Shown: piece by piece, positions 18,963 through 27,835 of the stretch
Layout: every line of letters starts with the position of its first letter
Numbering within the stretch: position 1 is the first letter of the stretch
Assembly: GCF_009684755.1 (NCBI RefSeq)
Contig: NZ_BLBC01000005.1
Span: 682,001 to 746,000, forward strand
Origin: Capnocytophaga felis
Lineage (GTDB): Bacteria > Bacteroidota > Bacteroidia > Flavobacteriales > Flavobacteriaceae
Direction of reading: 5' to 3'
DNA: 64,000 bases
Position numbers and translations under genes: made by a program
Notes under the pieces: model-generated
The model's database searches: none
What the model was told of the DNA's origin: nothing
Seen by the model: the letters and a program-made list of their open reading frames with translations, nothing else

Positions 18963-20837
18963 CTAATCTTTGTATTTTCTGACTACATCAAGCCAAGTAA
19001 ATTTCAGTACTAAGGTAGTAATCACAAACACCCCGATTGACCACCACATTTTCGGATAATCACGAATCAGAAGGAAAATCGGAATTAATATCTGGCTTGA
19101 TTGCCACACAATACCAATAACGCAATTAACCATATCTTTCCAAAAGTTGTGATTTTTGCTGGCTGTACTGTCTTCTTTTCGTAGCTGCAAATAAACCGGA
19201 TGCCACCAACCCCACGGACGAATATTTTTGTAGAAATTTACCAATACGCTCATTTCCGTAGGTTTAGAGAAATATGTCCCTAACAAACAACCTATCAATG
19301 AAAATATGAAAAATATTGGAAATAAATATATTGGTGGAATATGAGCTAAATCATAAAGCCAAGTGCCTTCGGTAAAATTATCTTTATTTCCGTCTAAAAT
19401 AAATTGAAGTGTGGCAATGAGTAATCCTGCGAGCATTCCCCAGAAATATCCCCATCCGTTGAATCGCCACCAAACCCATTTCAAAAAGTTTGCAGCAACG
19501 TAGCCTCCGTACAAAGCACTGGTAATCCACAATGTAATGGAATTAATAGACTCTGCAAAAAAGCCCATAATCACTCCCAAAATCACAATACCAAACGATG
19601 CCCAATATGAAGCATTGATGTAATGCCTTACAGAAGCCTCAGGTTTGAAATATTTTTTATAAATATCATTAACGATATAAGCAGGACCTGAATTTACAAA
19701 AGCCGAAAAAGTGGACATAAACGCAGCTAATAAACCAGCAAGCAACAATCCTTTGATACCCACCGGAATATGAAAGTTTACTACTTTTGGCAAAATAGTT
19801 TCCAAATCATTATTCGTCAAACTCCCCCCTAACATTTGTGGAGCGATATGAACCAATGCTATCACTACAATTCCTCCAATAAGTAAATATCTGGGAATAA
19901 AAAGAATAAGATTTGTAAAACCACTCATATACGAAGCCTCTTTTACATTTCGGGTAGAAAGGATACGTTGCATATCGTAACTTGGCGTAGGACCTGCAAC
20001 GCTGGCGAAAAATCCTTTCAGAAGAGACATTCCTATAAAGGCTCCGAACATCTTATATCCTTGCGTATCAATCAAATCATTGAAAGCTTGATACTTTTCG
20101 TTCCAAAATGGAGTAAGCTCCCAACCAAAAAAGATATTTTTCCATTCTTTGGGAATAATCGAAGTAATTTGTGCATCACTGATGGTGAAGAAAGCATATC
20201 CTGCAATCAAAATTCCGGCAAGCACCATAATTCCGTATTGCAAAACTTCAGTAGCTACTACTGAAAACATTCCGCCTTTGATGGTATAAATCGTGGTAAG
20301 TAAAATAACGATAAGGGCATAGCTTTGCTCCGAAGTAAGTACTGTTGTATTTCCGAAAGCCAGTGTCATATTCCAAGGCAGAATAATGGTCATAAATTTG
20401 CCAACTCCTTCAAAAAAATAAGCAATAAATCCGATTGAAGTAATAATGGCAAAAATGGCAATAATCAGGTGCGAAGCTCTTCCGGCTTTATCGTTCCCGA
20501 AACGCGTCAAAATCCACTCCGAACCCGTCATTATGTTGGAGCGACGAATCCAAGCAGCGAGGAAAACCATCACAAAGATTTGATTCCAAATAGGCCAAAT
20601 CCACATAAACATAAAGCTTTTCACACCATAGAGGAACAAAATCCCGACCATCCAAGCCGTTCCTGCCACATCGAACATTCCCGAACCGTTACTTAGCCCC
20701 AAATAATACCATTTAATAGAATTTCCTCCTAAAAAATAAGAATCCAATCCCTTCGATGCTCGTTTTGAAATCCAAACGCCCACACCAACAGTCAAAACAA
20801 TGTAAAGAACAACAATTAAAACGTCAATAATATTCAT
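18963..20837 (-). CDS. Sodium:solute symporter (SSS family)
   Basis: A 624-residue inner-membrane protein with about 13-14 hydrophobic segments. The N-terminus LIVVLYIVLTVGVGVWISKR, then the SYFLGGNSIKWYYLGLSNGS region and later GLLLAGLLAAFMSTFSAFVN match the SSS fold, in which Na+ drives solute entry. The substrate could be a sugar, amino acid or other organic solute. Length and motifs resemble the sugar-type branch, but I cannot assign the substrate. Transcribed toward the shared terminator at 18922. Confidence 0.9.
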   Translation of the reverse strand: MNIIDVLIVVLYIVLTVGVGVWISKRASKGLDSYFLGGNSIKWYYLGLSNGSGMFDVAGTAWMVGILFLYGVKSFMFMWIWPIWNQIFVMVFLAAWIRRSNIMTGSEWILTRFGNDKAGRASHLIIAIFAIITSIGFIAYFFEGVGKFMTIILPWNMTLAFGNTTVLTSEQSYALIVILLTTIYTIKGGMFSVVATEVLQYGIMVLAGILIAGYAFFTISDAQITSIIPKEWKNIFFGWELTPFWNEKYQAFNDLIDTQGYKMFGAFIGMSLLKGFFASVAGPTPSYDMQRILSTRNVKEASYMSGFTNLILFIPRYLLIGGIVVIALVHIAPQMLGGSLTNNDLETILPKVVNFHIPVGIKGLLLAGLLAAFMSTFSAFVNSGPAYIVNDIYKKYFKPEASVRHYINASYWASFGIVILGVIMGFFAESINSITLWITSALYGGYVAANFLKWVWWRFNGWGYFWGMLAGLLIATLQFILDGNKDNFTEGTWLYDLAHIPPIYLFPIFFIFSLIGCLLGTYFSKPTEMSVLVNFYKNIRPWGWWHPVYLQLRKEDSTASKNHNFWKDMVNCVIGIVWQSSQILIPIFLLIRDYPKMWWSIGVFVITTLVLKFTWLDVVRKYKD

Positions 20838-20921
20838 AATATTTATATATTAAAATTCAAAATGAGGCTGGATGCATTTTGAATTCTGCATTATATTTCA
20901 ACTTAAAAATCAATTTAAATA

Positions 20922-21992
20922 TTAGTTTACCTTTGCATCAATCGAAAACTCACAACCGTACTGCTCTACAAGCATATTATCCAAATCATCAGCCAATTGT
21001 GGTATGTCACGAACGTAGCCTTTTATTCTTTCAGCATCATCAGAAAATACATCCGACATATGTACACGATAAGAAATGTAAACAATACTATCCGACACGC
21101 CAAAGTGATATGGAGCATATGGGTGTAATAACATATACTCATAAAGTGCTTTCAAATTCTGTTTCGGAAGTTTCACCAGAGGAGAAGTAACTATCAGATA
21201 ATTACGTTGATACACAAACATACGAATCAATGCACTGCCTTGATGAAATTCCCAACTATCACGCCCCGCACGACACAATACAGGATTAGCTCCCATTTCC
21301 TTAATCGCCGATTCGATAAACGTTTCAAAAGGAGATTTTTCAAATTCTTCAAAAACAGAAATATCTATTTTATTTCCGCAATGTGGGCAAAATTTCGTAG
21401 GAGTTTCAATGAAATGGTCGCACGAATTGCATTTTACCCGATAAAGTTTATCCGAAAAATTAAAATCATTAATTTCTTTAATAATTTCATTAAAACGAAT
21501 TCCAAAACCAACATTATCAGCGTTGTTAAATTTAGAAGTTGTTACACCAACCAAAACACCCGCCTGATTTAACATTGGTCCTCCTGAATTTCCGGGGTTA
21601 ACCGCAGCATCTGTTTGGATATAGTGCCTATTATTCATCGGTTGGTTTGTAGAAGAAATTATTCCTTCTGTGATGGTAAAAGGCATTCCGAAAGGAAATC
21701 CGTTGATAAAAATTTTTTGCGTATTTGTGATTTCCAAACTATCGTCAATCGTGATTGATGACTCGGAAAGCGAAAGTTCCTCAACACGAACAAAAGCCAA
21801 ATCCAACTGCGGATTTACCATTATCACATCGCCCAAATAACGGTTACGCTCCTGATCTTCAATTGCTAATTGTTTTGTGCCTTCAACTACGTGATAATTT
21901 GTTATCAAAAAATCGTGTCCTTTCACGGCAAAACCACTTCCCGTTCCTTCCGAAGTGATTACTTTGTATATATATTTTTTATGTTGTTCCAT
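20922..21992 (-). CDS. Trypsin-like serine protease with zinc ribbon and YbjN-like C-terminal domain
   Basis: A 356-residue protein with no signal peptide, hence probably cytosolic. Residues 1-180 form a DegP/S1-type domain with the triad visible: His in ITNYHVVEG, Asp in QLDLAFVRV and Ser in NPGNSGGPM. A four-Cys zinc ribbon follows (CNSCDHFIETPTKFCPHCG, about residues 187-205). The last 140 residues (SWEFHQGSALIRMFVY onward) resemble the YbjN/CesT-like fold. There is no PDZ domain, unlike HtrA. The gene follows the 22030 gene by 37 bases on the same strand, and both share the YbjN-like part, suggesting a joint role. Confidence 0.75.
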   Translation of the reverse strand: MEQHKKYIYKVITSEGTGSGFAVKGHDFLITNYHVVEGTKQLAIEDQERNRYLGDVIMVNPQLDLAFVRVEELSLSESSITIDDSLEITNTQKIFINGFPFGMPFTITEGIISSTNQPMNNRHYIQTDAAVNPGNSGGPMLNQAGVLVGVTTSKFNNADNVGFGIRFNEIIKEINDFNFSDKLYRVKCNSCDHFIETPTKFCPHCGNKIDISVFEEFEKSPFETFIESAIKEMGANPVLCRAGRDSWEFHQGSALIRMFVYQRNYLIVTSPLVKLPKQNLKALYEYMLLHPYAPYHFGVSDSIVYISYRVHMSDVFSDDAERIKGYVRDIPQLADDLDNMLVEQYGCEFSIDAKVN

Positions 21993-22029
21993 TATCTTTA
22001 TTTTTTGTTATTCTGCTCACTAAACACTC

Positions 22030-23208
22030 TTACCCGAACAACCGAGCGAAGAATCCTTTCTTGTTTTTTTGTTTAACGTTAAATCCTTTCGGAAGAGTTT
22101 CTTTCAGCAGATGTTCAAACGCTTCTAAATATATTTCAGATGCCCGTTCATAGGTTTCTCCAGAGGCTTTTTCAAGAGTCCCCGTAATAAAACTGCGATA
22201 TTCTTGGTCTAAATTATAGTGATACAAAATGTACAAATACAAATAATACAAGTAATAACAAATATTGAAGTAATCATTGGAACTCTTATACTTACGCACT
22301 TGTTCTTCATATCCGTGAGCTTCTTCCTGCAAGAATTTACCGGAAGAACGCCATTTTAATCCCATCAGATTGTGTGTATAATATACATCTTTCATTATTT
22401 CGTCCTGTGACTTTTCAGAAAGTTGCTTGAAGAAGTTTTTACCTTTGTCTATACGGAAGTGAAAATCAATACGACTGTTTTTTATATTCTGAATATATTC
22501 CTGTAAATCAGTGCGTAAAATCCCTTGAATGTAAGGCATATTTGCCAATTGGAAAAGGCTCAACATAAGGATATCCCATTGGCTACCATCCCAACGCTTC
22601 TCCTCAAAATAATCCATATAACGGCGATATTCTGCAAGAATTGCCTGAATTTGACTCCAAGCCTCTGCTTTTTCAGCCTCTGAAAGTTGCTGAACAACAG
22701 GTTCTTGTATGCGTTCCGCTTCATATTTTTCAATAAACTCATCGTCAAAATCATCGGTTGCCATACAAATCTCACGCAAAGCATCGTAAATTTTATTAGG
22801 CTGACAAAGATGCAAAGGCGTTTCAAATTTGAACCAAAGCGTTTGGTCAATTAAGTGAATTTGAGGAACTGTTAAAAAACTAAAATTCAATTCATTTGCG
22901 TGACGTAGCATTGCTACTTTATTCGTATTTTCGGTCATCTTCACAAAAGGAGACTCTATGAAGAATATTCCGTTTTTCAGCCCGAAAATAACTCGCGAAG
23001 AACCTTGCGGATATTCTATTGAAAAATCACCCGTAGCAGGAATTTTTTTAGCTACTTCAGGATTCATATAGTGAAATAAACTACGCAATGACTTTTCATA
23101 ATCTTTTTCGTCAAATGCGTCAATGGCATCGTGCCAGCTATCTACCTGAACGATAGGGTCACTCACGCTTTTTATCGGTTTTTGATACTTTGGTACGTGA
23201 TTTCTCAT
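22030..23208 (-). CDS. YbjN-like domain protein of unknown function
   Basis: A 392-residue soluble protein. Residues about 20-150 (SLFHYMNPEVAKKIPATGDF, RVIFGLKNGIFFIESPFVKM) resemble the YbjN-like fold seen also at the C-terminus of the neighbouring protease. The rest is helical and rich in Tyr (YYLYYLYLYILYHYN) and ends in a basic tail, KQKNKKGFFARLFG, that might touch the membrane. A chaperone- or adaptor-like role for the protease is a guess. Confidence 0.6.
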   Translation of the reverse strand: MRNHVPKYQKPIKSVSDPIVQVDSWHDAIDAFDEKDYEKSLRSLFHYMNPEVAKKIPATGDFSIEYPQGSSRVIFGLKNGIFFIESPFVKMTENTNKVAMLRHANELNFSFLTVPQIHLIDQTLWFKFETPLHLCQPNKIYDALREICMATDDFDDEFIEKYEAERIQEPVVQQLSEAEKAEAWSQIQAILAEYRRYMDYFEEKRWDGSQWDILMLSLFQLANMPYIQGILRTDLQEYIQNIKNSRIDFHFRIDKGKNFFKQLSEKSQDEIMKDVYYTHNLMGLKWRSSGKFLQEEAHGYEEQVRKYKSSNDYFNICYYLYYLYLYILYHYNLDQEYRSFITGTLEKASGETYERASEIYLEAFEHLLKETLPKGFNVKQKNKKGFFARLFG

Positions 23209-23229
23209 ATAAAATTATTTTTTGCAAAG

Positions 23230-23237
23230 CAAAAGTA
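23230..23237 (-). promoter_or_regulatory. Candidate -7 box for the YbjN-like/protease operon
   Basis: The minus strand reads TACTTTTG, matching TAnnTTTG, 21 bases before the start at 23208. No clear -33 element was identified. Confidence 0.4.
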
Positions 23238-23265
23238 ATATATTTTTTTCAGATATGACAAAAGT

Positions 23266-23853
23266 TTAAGAACCTTTTACACCGCCAATCATACCACCAC
23301 TCAATGCAAATTCCATCGCTTTATGAGCCGATAATCCTTCAGTTGGTTTTATGTTTTCGGCTTTAGTTACAATCACCCAACCGGAAACGGCATAAGAATG
23401 AGGCAAATAAACACTCACCATTCCTTCCATATTGGTAAAATCCATATTTTCCTGCGTCAAGAAACCGATACGCCACATTTCAGGACTCTCTTGCACTTTT
23501 ACCCAAACAGGATTATTAAATTTTCGGTTATCACCCACAAACGAAGTCAGCACATCTTTAATGGAAGAATATATGAATTTAATTCCCGGAATACGTTCCA
23601 ACAGATAATCCAAACCACTCACTAACAGCCTGCCTAAGAAGAATTTACTCCCGATAAAGCCAATTAATGTCGTTCCTAAGAAGAGTACAACAAACACAAC
23701 TCCGGGGTATTTTTTTGAAACATCAGGAACAAGATTGTCAATGCTTGAAAAAATAGACCAAATAATCCAAACTGTGGTGCTTAAAGGTCCTACAATCAGG
23801 ATTCCTTGCAGAAAATATCGTAAAAACACACCAAAAAAGCTGTTAATTTTCAT
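23266..23853 (-). CDS. DUF502 family membrane protein
   Basis: A 195-residue protein with two membrane segments, FLQGILIVGPLSTTVWIIW near residue 13 and YPGVVFVVLFLGTTLIGFIG near residue 44. The conserved IPGIKFIYSSIKDVLTSF and the later VYLPHSYAVSGWVIV belong to the DUF502 family. These proteins are widespread and of unknown function. It lies 57 bases from the next gene in the same direction, which carries its own promoter-like box. Confidence 0.88.
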   Translation of the reverse strand: MKINSFFGVFLRYFLQGILIVGPLSTTVWIIWSIFSSIDNLVPDVSKKYPGVVFVVLFLGTTLIGFIGSKFFLGRLLVSGLDYLLERIPGIKFIYSSIKDVLTSFVGDNRKFNNPVWVKVQESPEMWRIGFLTQENMDFTNMEGMVSVYLPHSYAVSGWVIVTKAENIKPTEGLSAHKAMEFALSGGMIGGVKGS

Positions 23854-23864
23854 AGTTTTTTCGG

Positions 23865-23872
23865 CAAAGATA
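23865..23872 (-). promoter_or_regulatory. Candidate -7 box for the DUF502 gene
   Basis: The minus strand reads TATCTTTG, a full match to TAnnTTTG, 11 bases before the start codon at 23853. The leader would be very short. Confidence 0.4.
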
Positions 23873-24027
23873 ACGAAATTTGAGAAGCAAGAGCCAAAAC
23901 TCTTCTCCTACTTCACATAAATAAAGAAAATCTATTGTATTATAAAAGATTTCAATAAAAGTTATGGCACTTATCACAATAAAATCCGTAACTTAGCCCA
24001 GAATTTGAATAAAAAAAAAATAAAATT

Positions 24028-24663
24028 ATGTCTTTAGTAGGTAAAAAATTCCCAAATTTTGATGTTAATGCTATGAGCGATTTGGGAGATACGTTCAAAA
24101 TCAACGTATATGCAGAAGCAGTAAATAACAAAAAGAAAGTACTTTTGTTCTGGTATCCAAAAGATTTTACTTTCGTTTGCCCAACAGAGCTACACGCTTT
24201 TCAAGAAGCTTTAGCTGAGTTTGAAAAAAGAAATGTGACCGTCATAGGTGCTTCGTGCGACACTGCCGAAGTTCACTTCGCTTGGTTAAACACTCCTAAA
24301 GATCAAGGTGGTATCGAAGGAGTTACATATCCTATTTTGGCGGACTCAAACCGAAATTTGGCTCGTGCTTTAGGAATTTTGGATTCAAGAGAAATTTATG
24401 ACGAAGTGGCTGAAAGCTATCTTTTGGAAGGTGACGATGTTACATATCGTGCAACGTATTTGATTGATGAAGATGGGAAAGTATTCCACGAAAGTGTAAA
24501 CGATATGCCTTTAGGACGCAACGTGAAGGAATATCTCCGCTTAGTTGATGCTTACGCTCACGTTCAAAAACACGGTGAGGTTTGCCCTGCGAATTGGGAA
24601 GAAGGAAAAGATGCAATGAACGCCAACAGAGACGGTGTTTCTCAATACTTAAAATCACACTAA
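24028..24663 (+). CDS. Peroxiredoxin (AhpC/Prx1 type)
   Basis: A 211-residue thiol peroxidase. The peroxidatic Cys51 stands in DFTFVCPTE and the resolving Cys is in HGEVCPANW near residue 186, as in typical two-Cys peroxiredoxins. It removes hydrogen peroxide and organic peroxides in the cytosol. Only two bases separate it from the thioredoxin-like gene behind it, which could supply its reducing power; no AhpF gene is nearby. Confidence 0.95.
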   Translation: MSLVGKKFPNFDVNAMSDLGDTFKINVYAEAVNNKKKVLLFWYPKDFTFVCPTELHAFQEALAEFEKRNVTVIGASCDTAEVHFAWLNTPKDQGGIEGVTYPILADSNRNLARALGILDSREIYDEVAESYLLEGDDVTYRATYLIDEDGKVFHESVNDMPLGRNVKEYLRLVDAYAHVQKHGEVCPANWEEGKDAMNANRDGVSQYLKSH

Positions 24664-24665
24664 TT

Positions 24666-24977
24666 ATGGAAGAATTAACGCAAGATAATCTTCAGGAATT
24701 AATAGCTTCCGATGATTTGATTTTTGTACAATATGGTGCCGGATGGTGCGGAAATTGTAAAATTATGAAGCCTAAATTCAAAAAATATGCTTCAGAAAAT
24801 ACTTCTGCAAAATTCATTTATGTGGATGCAGAAAAAAATCCGCAATCAAGGCAATTAGCCAAAGTGGATAATTTGCCTACATTTGCTGCCTTCAAAAAAG
24901 GAGCTTTGTTGGGACAAATTCAAACAAATAAAGCAGAATCTTTAAAACAATTTATCGATGAGATTACCGCTAATTAA
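24666..24977 (+). CDS. Thioredoxin-family protein
   Basis: A 103-residue cytosolic protein with the active site WCGNC (Cys28 and Cys31), followed by KIMKPKF and the cis-Pro in NLPTFAAF. The start at ATG 24666 follows the peroxiredoxin stop by two bases; a longer frame from 24582 would overlap that gene and was not chosen. The non-standard CGNC pair suggests a dedicated redox partner, probably of the upstream peroxiredoxin. Confidence 0.9.
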   Translation: MEELTQDNLQELIASDDLIFVQYGAGWCGNCKIMKPKFKKYASENTSAKFIYVDAEKNPQSRQLAKVDNLPTFAAFKKGALLGQIQTNKAESLKQFIDEITAN

Positions 24978-25215
24978 GCACGTTGTGCAGTTTATTGGAG
25001 AAAATGACCAAGATTACGTAAATGAAACCATCGAAACGCTTGAAAATTTAATTGAGTGTGAAAATTTGAAAGATGAGGAATTGGACGTAATCGGAGAGCT
25101 ACTTTCAAATCTTTATGGTGCCATTGAAGTAGATAAAATGATTAAGCAAGGAACTCCACAAAAAGAAGCTCTCAACAGTTTTATGAAGCGTGTGGTTGGT
25201 TCAATAGATAAATAA
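24958..25215 (+). CDS. Small DUF6952-like protein
   Basis: An 85-residue acidic helical protein starting inside the end of the thioredoxin gene (20-base overlap), which indicates translational coupling. The sequence PLIKHVVQFIGENDQDYVNE and its end EALNSFMKRVVGSIDK match a small family I recall as DUF6952, found behind thioredoxin in flavobacteria. The function is unknown; by context it belongs to peroxide defence. Confidence 0.8.
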   Translation: MRLPLIKHVVQFIGENDQDYVNETIETLENLIECENLKDEELDVIGELLSNLYGAIEVDKMIKQGTPQKEALNSFMKRVVGSIDK

Positions 25216-25242
25216 TTTTTTCTTTTACTAACTATGAAAACG

Positions 25243-25272
25243 AAAGGCAAGAATTGAATAATTCTTGCCTTT
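25243..25272. terminator. Bidirectional terminator
   Basis: The stem aaaggcaagaatt pairs with aattcttgccttt around a GAAT loop. It separates the redox operon from the convergent malic enzyme gene. Confidence 0.85.
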
Positions 25273-25281
25273 TATCTTTTT

Positions 25282-27576
25282 CTAACATCCCGTTTGCTTT
25301 TTACGGCATTCTCTTTCTTGAGCATCAACCACTGCGAGGGTTGCCAAATTCACTATTTCATCAACGCTCGAGCCTAATGTAGTAACGTGAATTGCTTGGG
25401 TTAATCCTAATGTAATAGGTCCTACGGTTTCAAAGTTCTCGATTTCCTTCATAATCTTGTAGGTGATATTTGCCGCTTCCAAATTAGGGAAAATCAATAC
25501 GTTTGCACCTTTTCCGTTATTCAATTTTGAAAAAGGGAACGACCTTGCCATTTTTTCAGGATTGATAGCAAAATCGGCCTGAATTTCTCCATCAACTATC
25601 AAATCCGGATGATTTTTGTGCAAATAAGCCACCGCATCACGTACTTTTTTAGTGCTTTCGGAACTTGCCGAGCCAAAGTTGGAGTATGACAACATCGCAA
25701 CAGAAGGCTGAATACCAAACATTTTCACTGCTTTTGCTGTCATTAAGGCTATATTAGCCAAATCTTCGGCAGTTGGGTTTACATTAATAGTGGCATCAGA
25801 TAAGAACAAAGGTCCTTGTTTTGTAAACATAATGCTGGTTGAAGCAATTCTGTCAACGCCTTCTTCTTTTTCAACTAACTCCAAAATCGGACGTATGGCT
25901 GTGGGATAAGCACGTGTGCGTCCGGTAATCATAGCATCGGCTTGCCCCATATTAACCATCATTGCCCCAAAGTAGTTACGTTCACGCATCATCCTTTCAG
26001 CTGTTAGGCGGATAACTCCTTTTCGTTGATACTTCTCCCAATAAACTCTACTGAATTCCGCCCTGCGAGCTTTTTCTTCATCACTTTTAGGGTCAATAAT
26101 CTGTAAATCAGCAGTAAGCCCAATTTCTTCTTTTAGTTCCTTTATAATATCTTTTCTTCCTAACAGAATAGGGATAGCCAAGCCGTCCTCGTGCAAACGT
26201 TGTGCTGCCTTAAGCACTTCGAGATGGTCTGCCTCTGGGAAAACCACTCGTTTAGGATTTTGTTTAGCTCTGTCTTGCAACATTCTGATTTCCTTGCTTC
26301 CGTTGCCAATTCTGTCCATCAATTCAGTTCGATAAGCCTCCCAATTGGTAATCGGCTTTTGGGCTACTCCCGACTCAATTGCTGCTTTCGCTATCGCTGG
26401 TGGAATTTCATAAATCAACCGAGGGTCAAAAGGTTTCGGAATGATATAATTTCTTCCAAAAGAAAGATTTTCTGCCCCATAAACGAGATTTACCTGCTCA
26501 GGAACCGTTTTTTTAGCCAAATCGGCAATTGCGTAAACCGCAGCAAGTTTCATTTCCTCATTGATTTTGGTAGCACGAACATCTAACGCTCCTCGGAAAA
26601 TAAATGGGAATCCCAACACATTATTCACCTGATTAGGAAAATCGGAACGACCTGTCGCCATAATAATATCCTGACGAGTTTCTATTGCCAGATTATAATC
26701 AATTTCAGGAGTTGGGTTCGCCATTGCAAAAACTATTGCATCTTTAGCCATTGAAAGAAGCATCTCGGGACTCACAACGTTACCTTTTGAAAGCCCGATA
26801 AATACATCGGCTCCTTCCATAGCCTCTTGCAAAGTGTAAATATCTCGGTCAGTTGCAAATTCAGCTTTTTGCTCAGTCAAATTAGGTGAATCTTTGCGTA
26901 TAACTCCCTTACTATCACACATTACGATGTTTTTAGGGTTTGCCCCTAAAGCCATATACATATGCGTACAAGAAATGGCTGCTGCTCCTGCTCCGCTAAC
27001 TACTATTTTCACTTTCTTAATGTCTTTATTGACAATTTCTAAAGCATTTTTTAGTGCTGCTGCAGAAATGATGGCTGTTCCGTGTTGGTCATCGTGCATT
27101 ACAGGAATATCCAACTCTTCTTTCAATCTACGCTCAATTTCAAAAGCTTCCGGAGCTTTTATATCTTCCAAATTAATTCCTCCAAAAGTAGGAGCGATGG
27201 CTTTTACTGTTTCTACGAATTTGTCCACATCGGTTGCATCAACCTCAATGTCAAATACATCAATATCTGCAAATATTTTGAAAAGCAATCCTTTTCCTTC
27301 CATTACAGGTTTGGAAGCTTCCGGACCAATATCACCCAAGCCCAAAACAGCCGTTCCGTTGGAAATTACTGCTACCAAATTACTTTTTGACGTGTACTTA
27401 TACACATTGCTTTTATCCTCTGCAATTGCCAAACAAGGTTCTGCTACGCCCGGTGAATATGCCAATGACAAATCGTGCTGTGATGCGTGCTTTTTGGTTG
27501 GTATAATTGCTATTTTTCCCGGTTGAGGAAATTCGTGATAGTCTAATGCTTCAGTTTTTTTACGTGAATCTTTCAT
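25282..27576 (-). CDS. maeB: NADP-dependent malic enzyme with phosphotransacetylase-like domain
   Basis: About 764 residues, the length of MaeB-type enzymes that turn malate into pyruvate, CO2 and NADPH. The N-terminal part has the malic signature HDLSLAYSPGVAEPC, the Asp pair region MHDDQHGTA, and a Rossmann motif VVSGAGAAAI. The C-terminal 320 residues resemble phosphotransacetylase but are usually regulatory (acetyl-CoA sensing) in this family. I prefer ATG 27576 (MKDSRKKTEALDYHEFP) over 27606. A -7 box lies upstream at 27637. Confidence 0.94.
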   Translation of the reverse strand: MKDSRKKTEALDYHEFPQPGKIAIIPTKKHASQHDLSLAYSPGVAEPCLAIAEDKSNVYKYTSKSNLVAVISNGTAVLGLGDIGPEASKPVMEGKGLLFKIFADIDVFDIEVDATDVDKFVETVKAIAPTFGGINLEDIKAPEAFEIERRLKEELDIPVMHDDQHGTAIISAAALKNALEIVNKDIKKVKIVVSGAGAAAISCTHMYMALGANPKNIVMCDSKGVIRKDSPNLTEQKAEFATDRDIYTLQEAMEGADVFIGLSKGNVVSPEMLLSMAKDAIVFAMANPTPEIDYNLAIETRQDIIMATGRSDFPNQVNNVLGFPFIFRGALDVRATKINEEMKLAAVYAIADLAKKTVPEQVNLVYGAENLSFGRNYIIPKPFDPRLIYEIPPAIAKAAIESGVAQKPITNWEAYRTELMDRIGNGSKEIRMLQDRAKQNPKRVVFPEADHLEVLKAAQRLHEDGLAIPILLGRKDIIKELKEEIGLTADLQIIDPKSDEEKARRAEFSRVYWEKYQRKGVIRLTAERMMRERNYFGAMMVNMGQADAMITGRTRAYPTAIRPILELVEKEEGVDRIASTSIMFTKQGPLFLSDATINVNPTAEDLANIALMTAKAVKMFGIQPSVAMLSYSNFGSASSESTKKVRDAVAYLHKNHPDLIVDGEIQADFAINPEKMARSFPFSKLNNGKGANVLIFPNLEAANITYKIMKEIENFETVGPITLGLTQAIHVTTLGSSVDEIVNLATLAVVDAQERECRKKQTGC

Positions 27577-27636
27577 ATATTTCTCTATCGAATTTTTAAA
27601 AATCAATTACGCTGATTTCCTTTTTATTTGAACTTG

Positions 27637-27644
27637 CAAAGTTA
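27637..27644 (-). promoter_or_regulatory. Candidate -7 box for maeB
   Basis: The minus strand reads TAACTTTG, matching TAnnTTTG, 60 bases before the chosen start and 30 bases before the alternative one. Confidence 0.4.
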
Positions 27645-27835
27645 GTTTTTTTTCTTGAAATAAGAATAAATTCGGCATTATTTTTGTTAAAAAGATAACA
27701 AAATAAAATTCAATTTGAGGATTTTGAATTTGTTAAATATTTTGCCCATAATTGGTTTTGCATCTTTTAACATCCTAAAATTTGCCCATATCAATATTAA
27801 TTTTGATTTTTGTAATTTGAAATAATTGTGACTTT

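Noticed and set aside
26894-27526. Plus-strand frame of 210 codons inside maeB
   Set aside because: Antisense to a conserved enzyme, with no recognisable motif; shadow frame.
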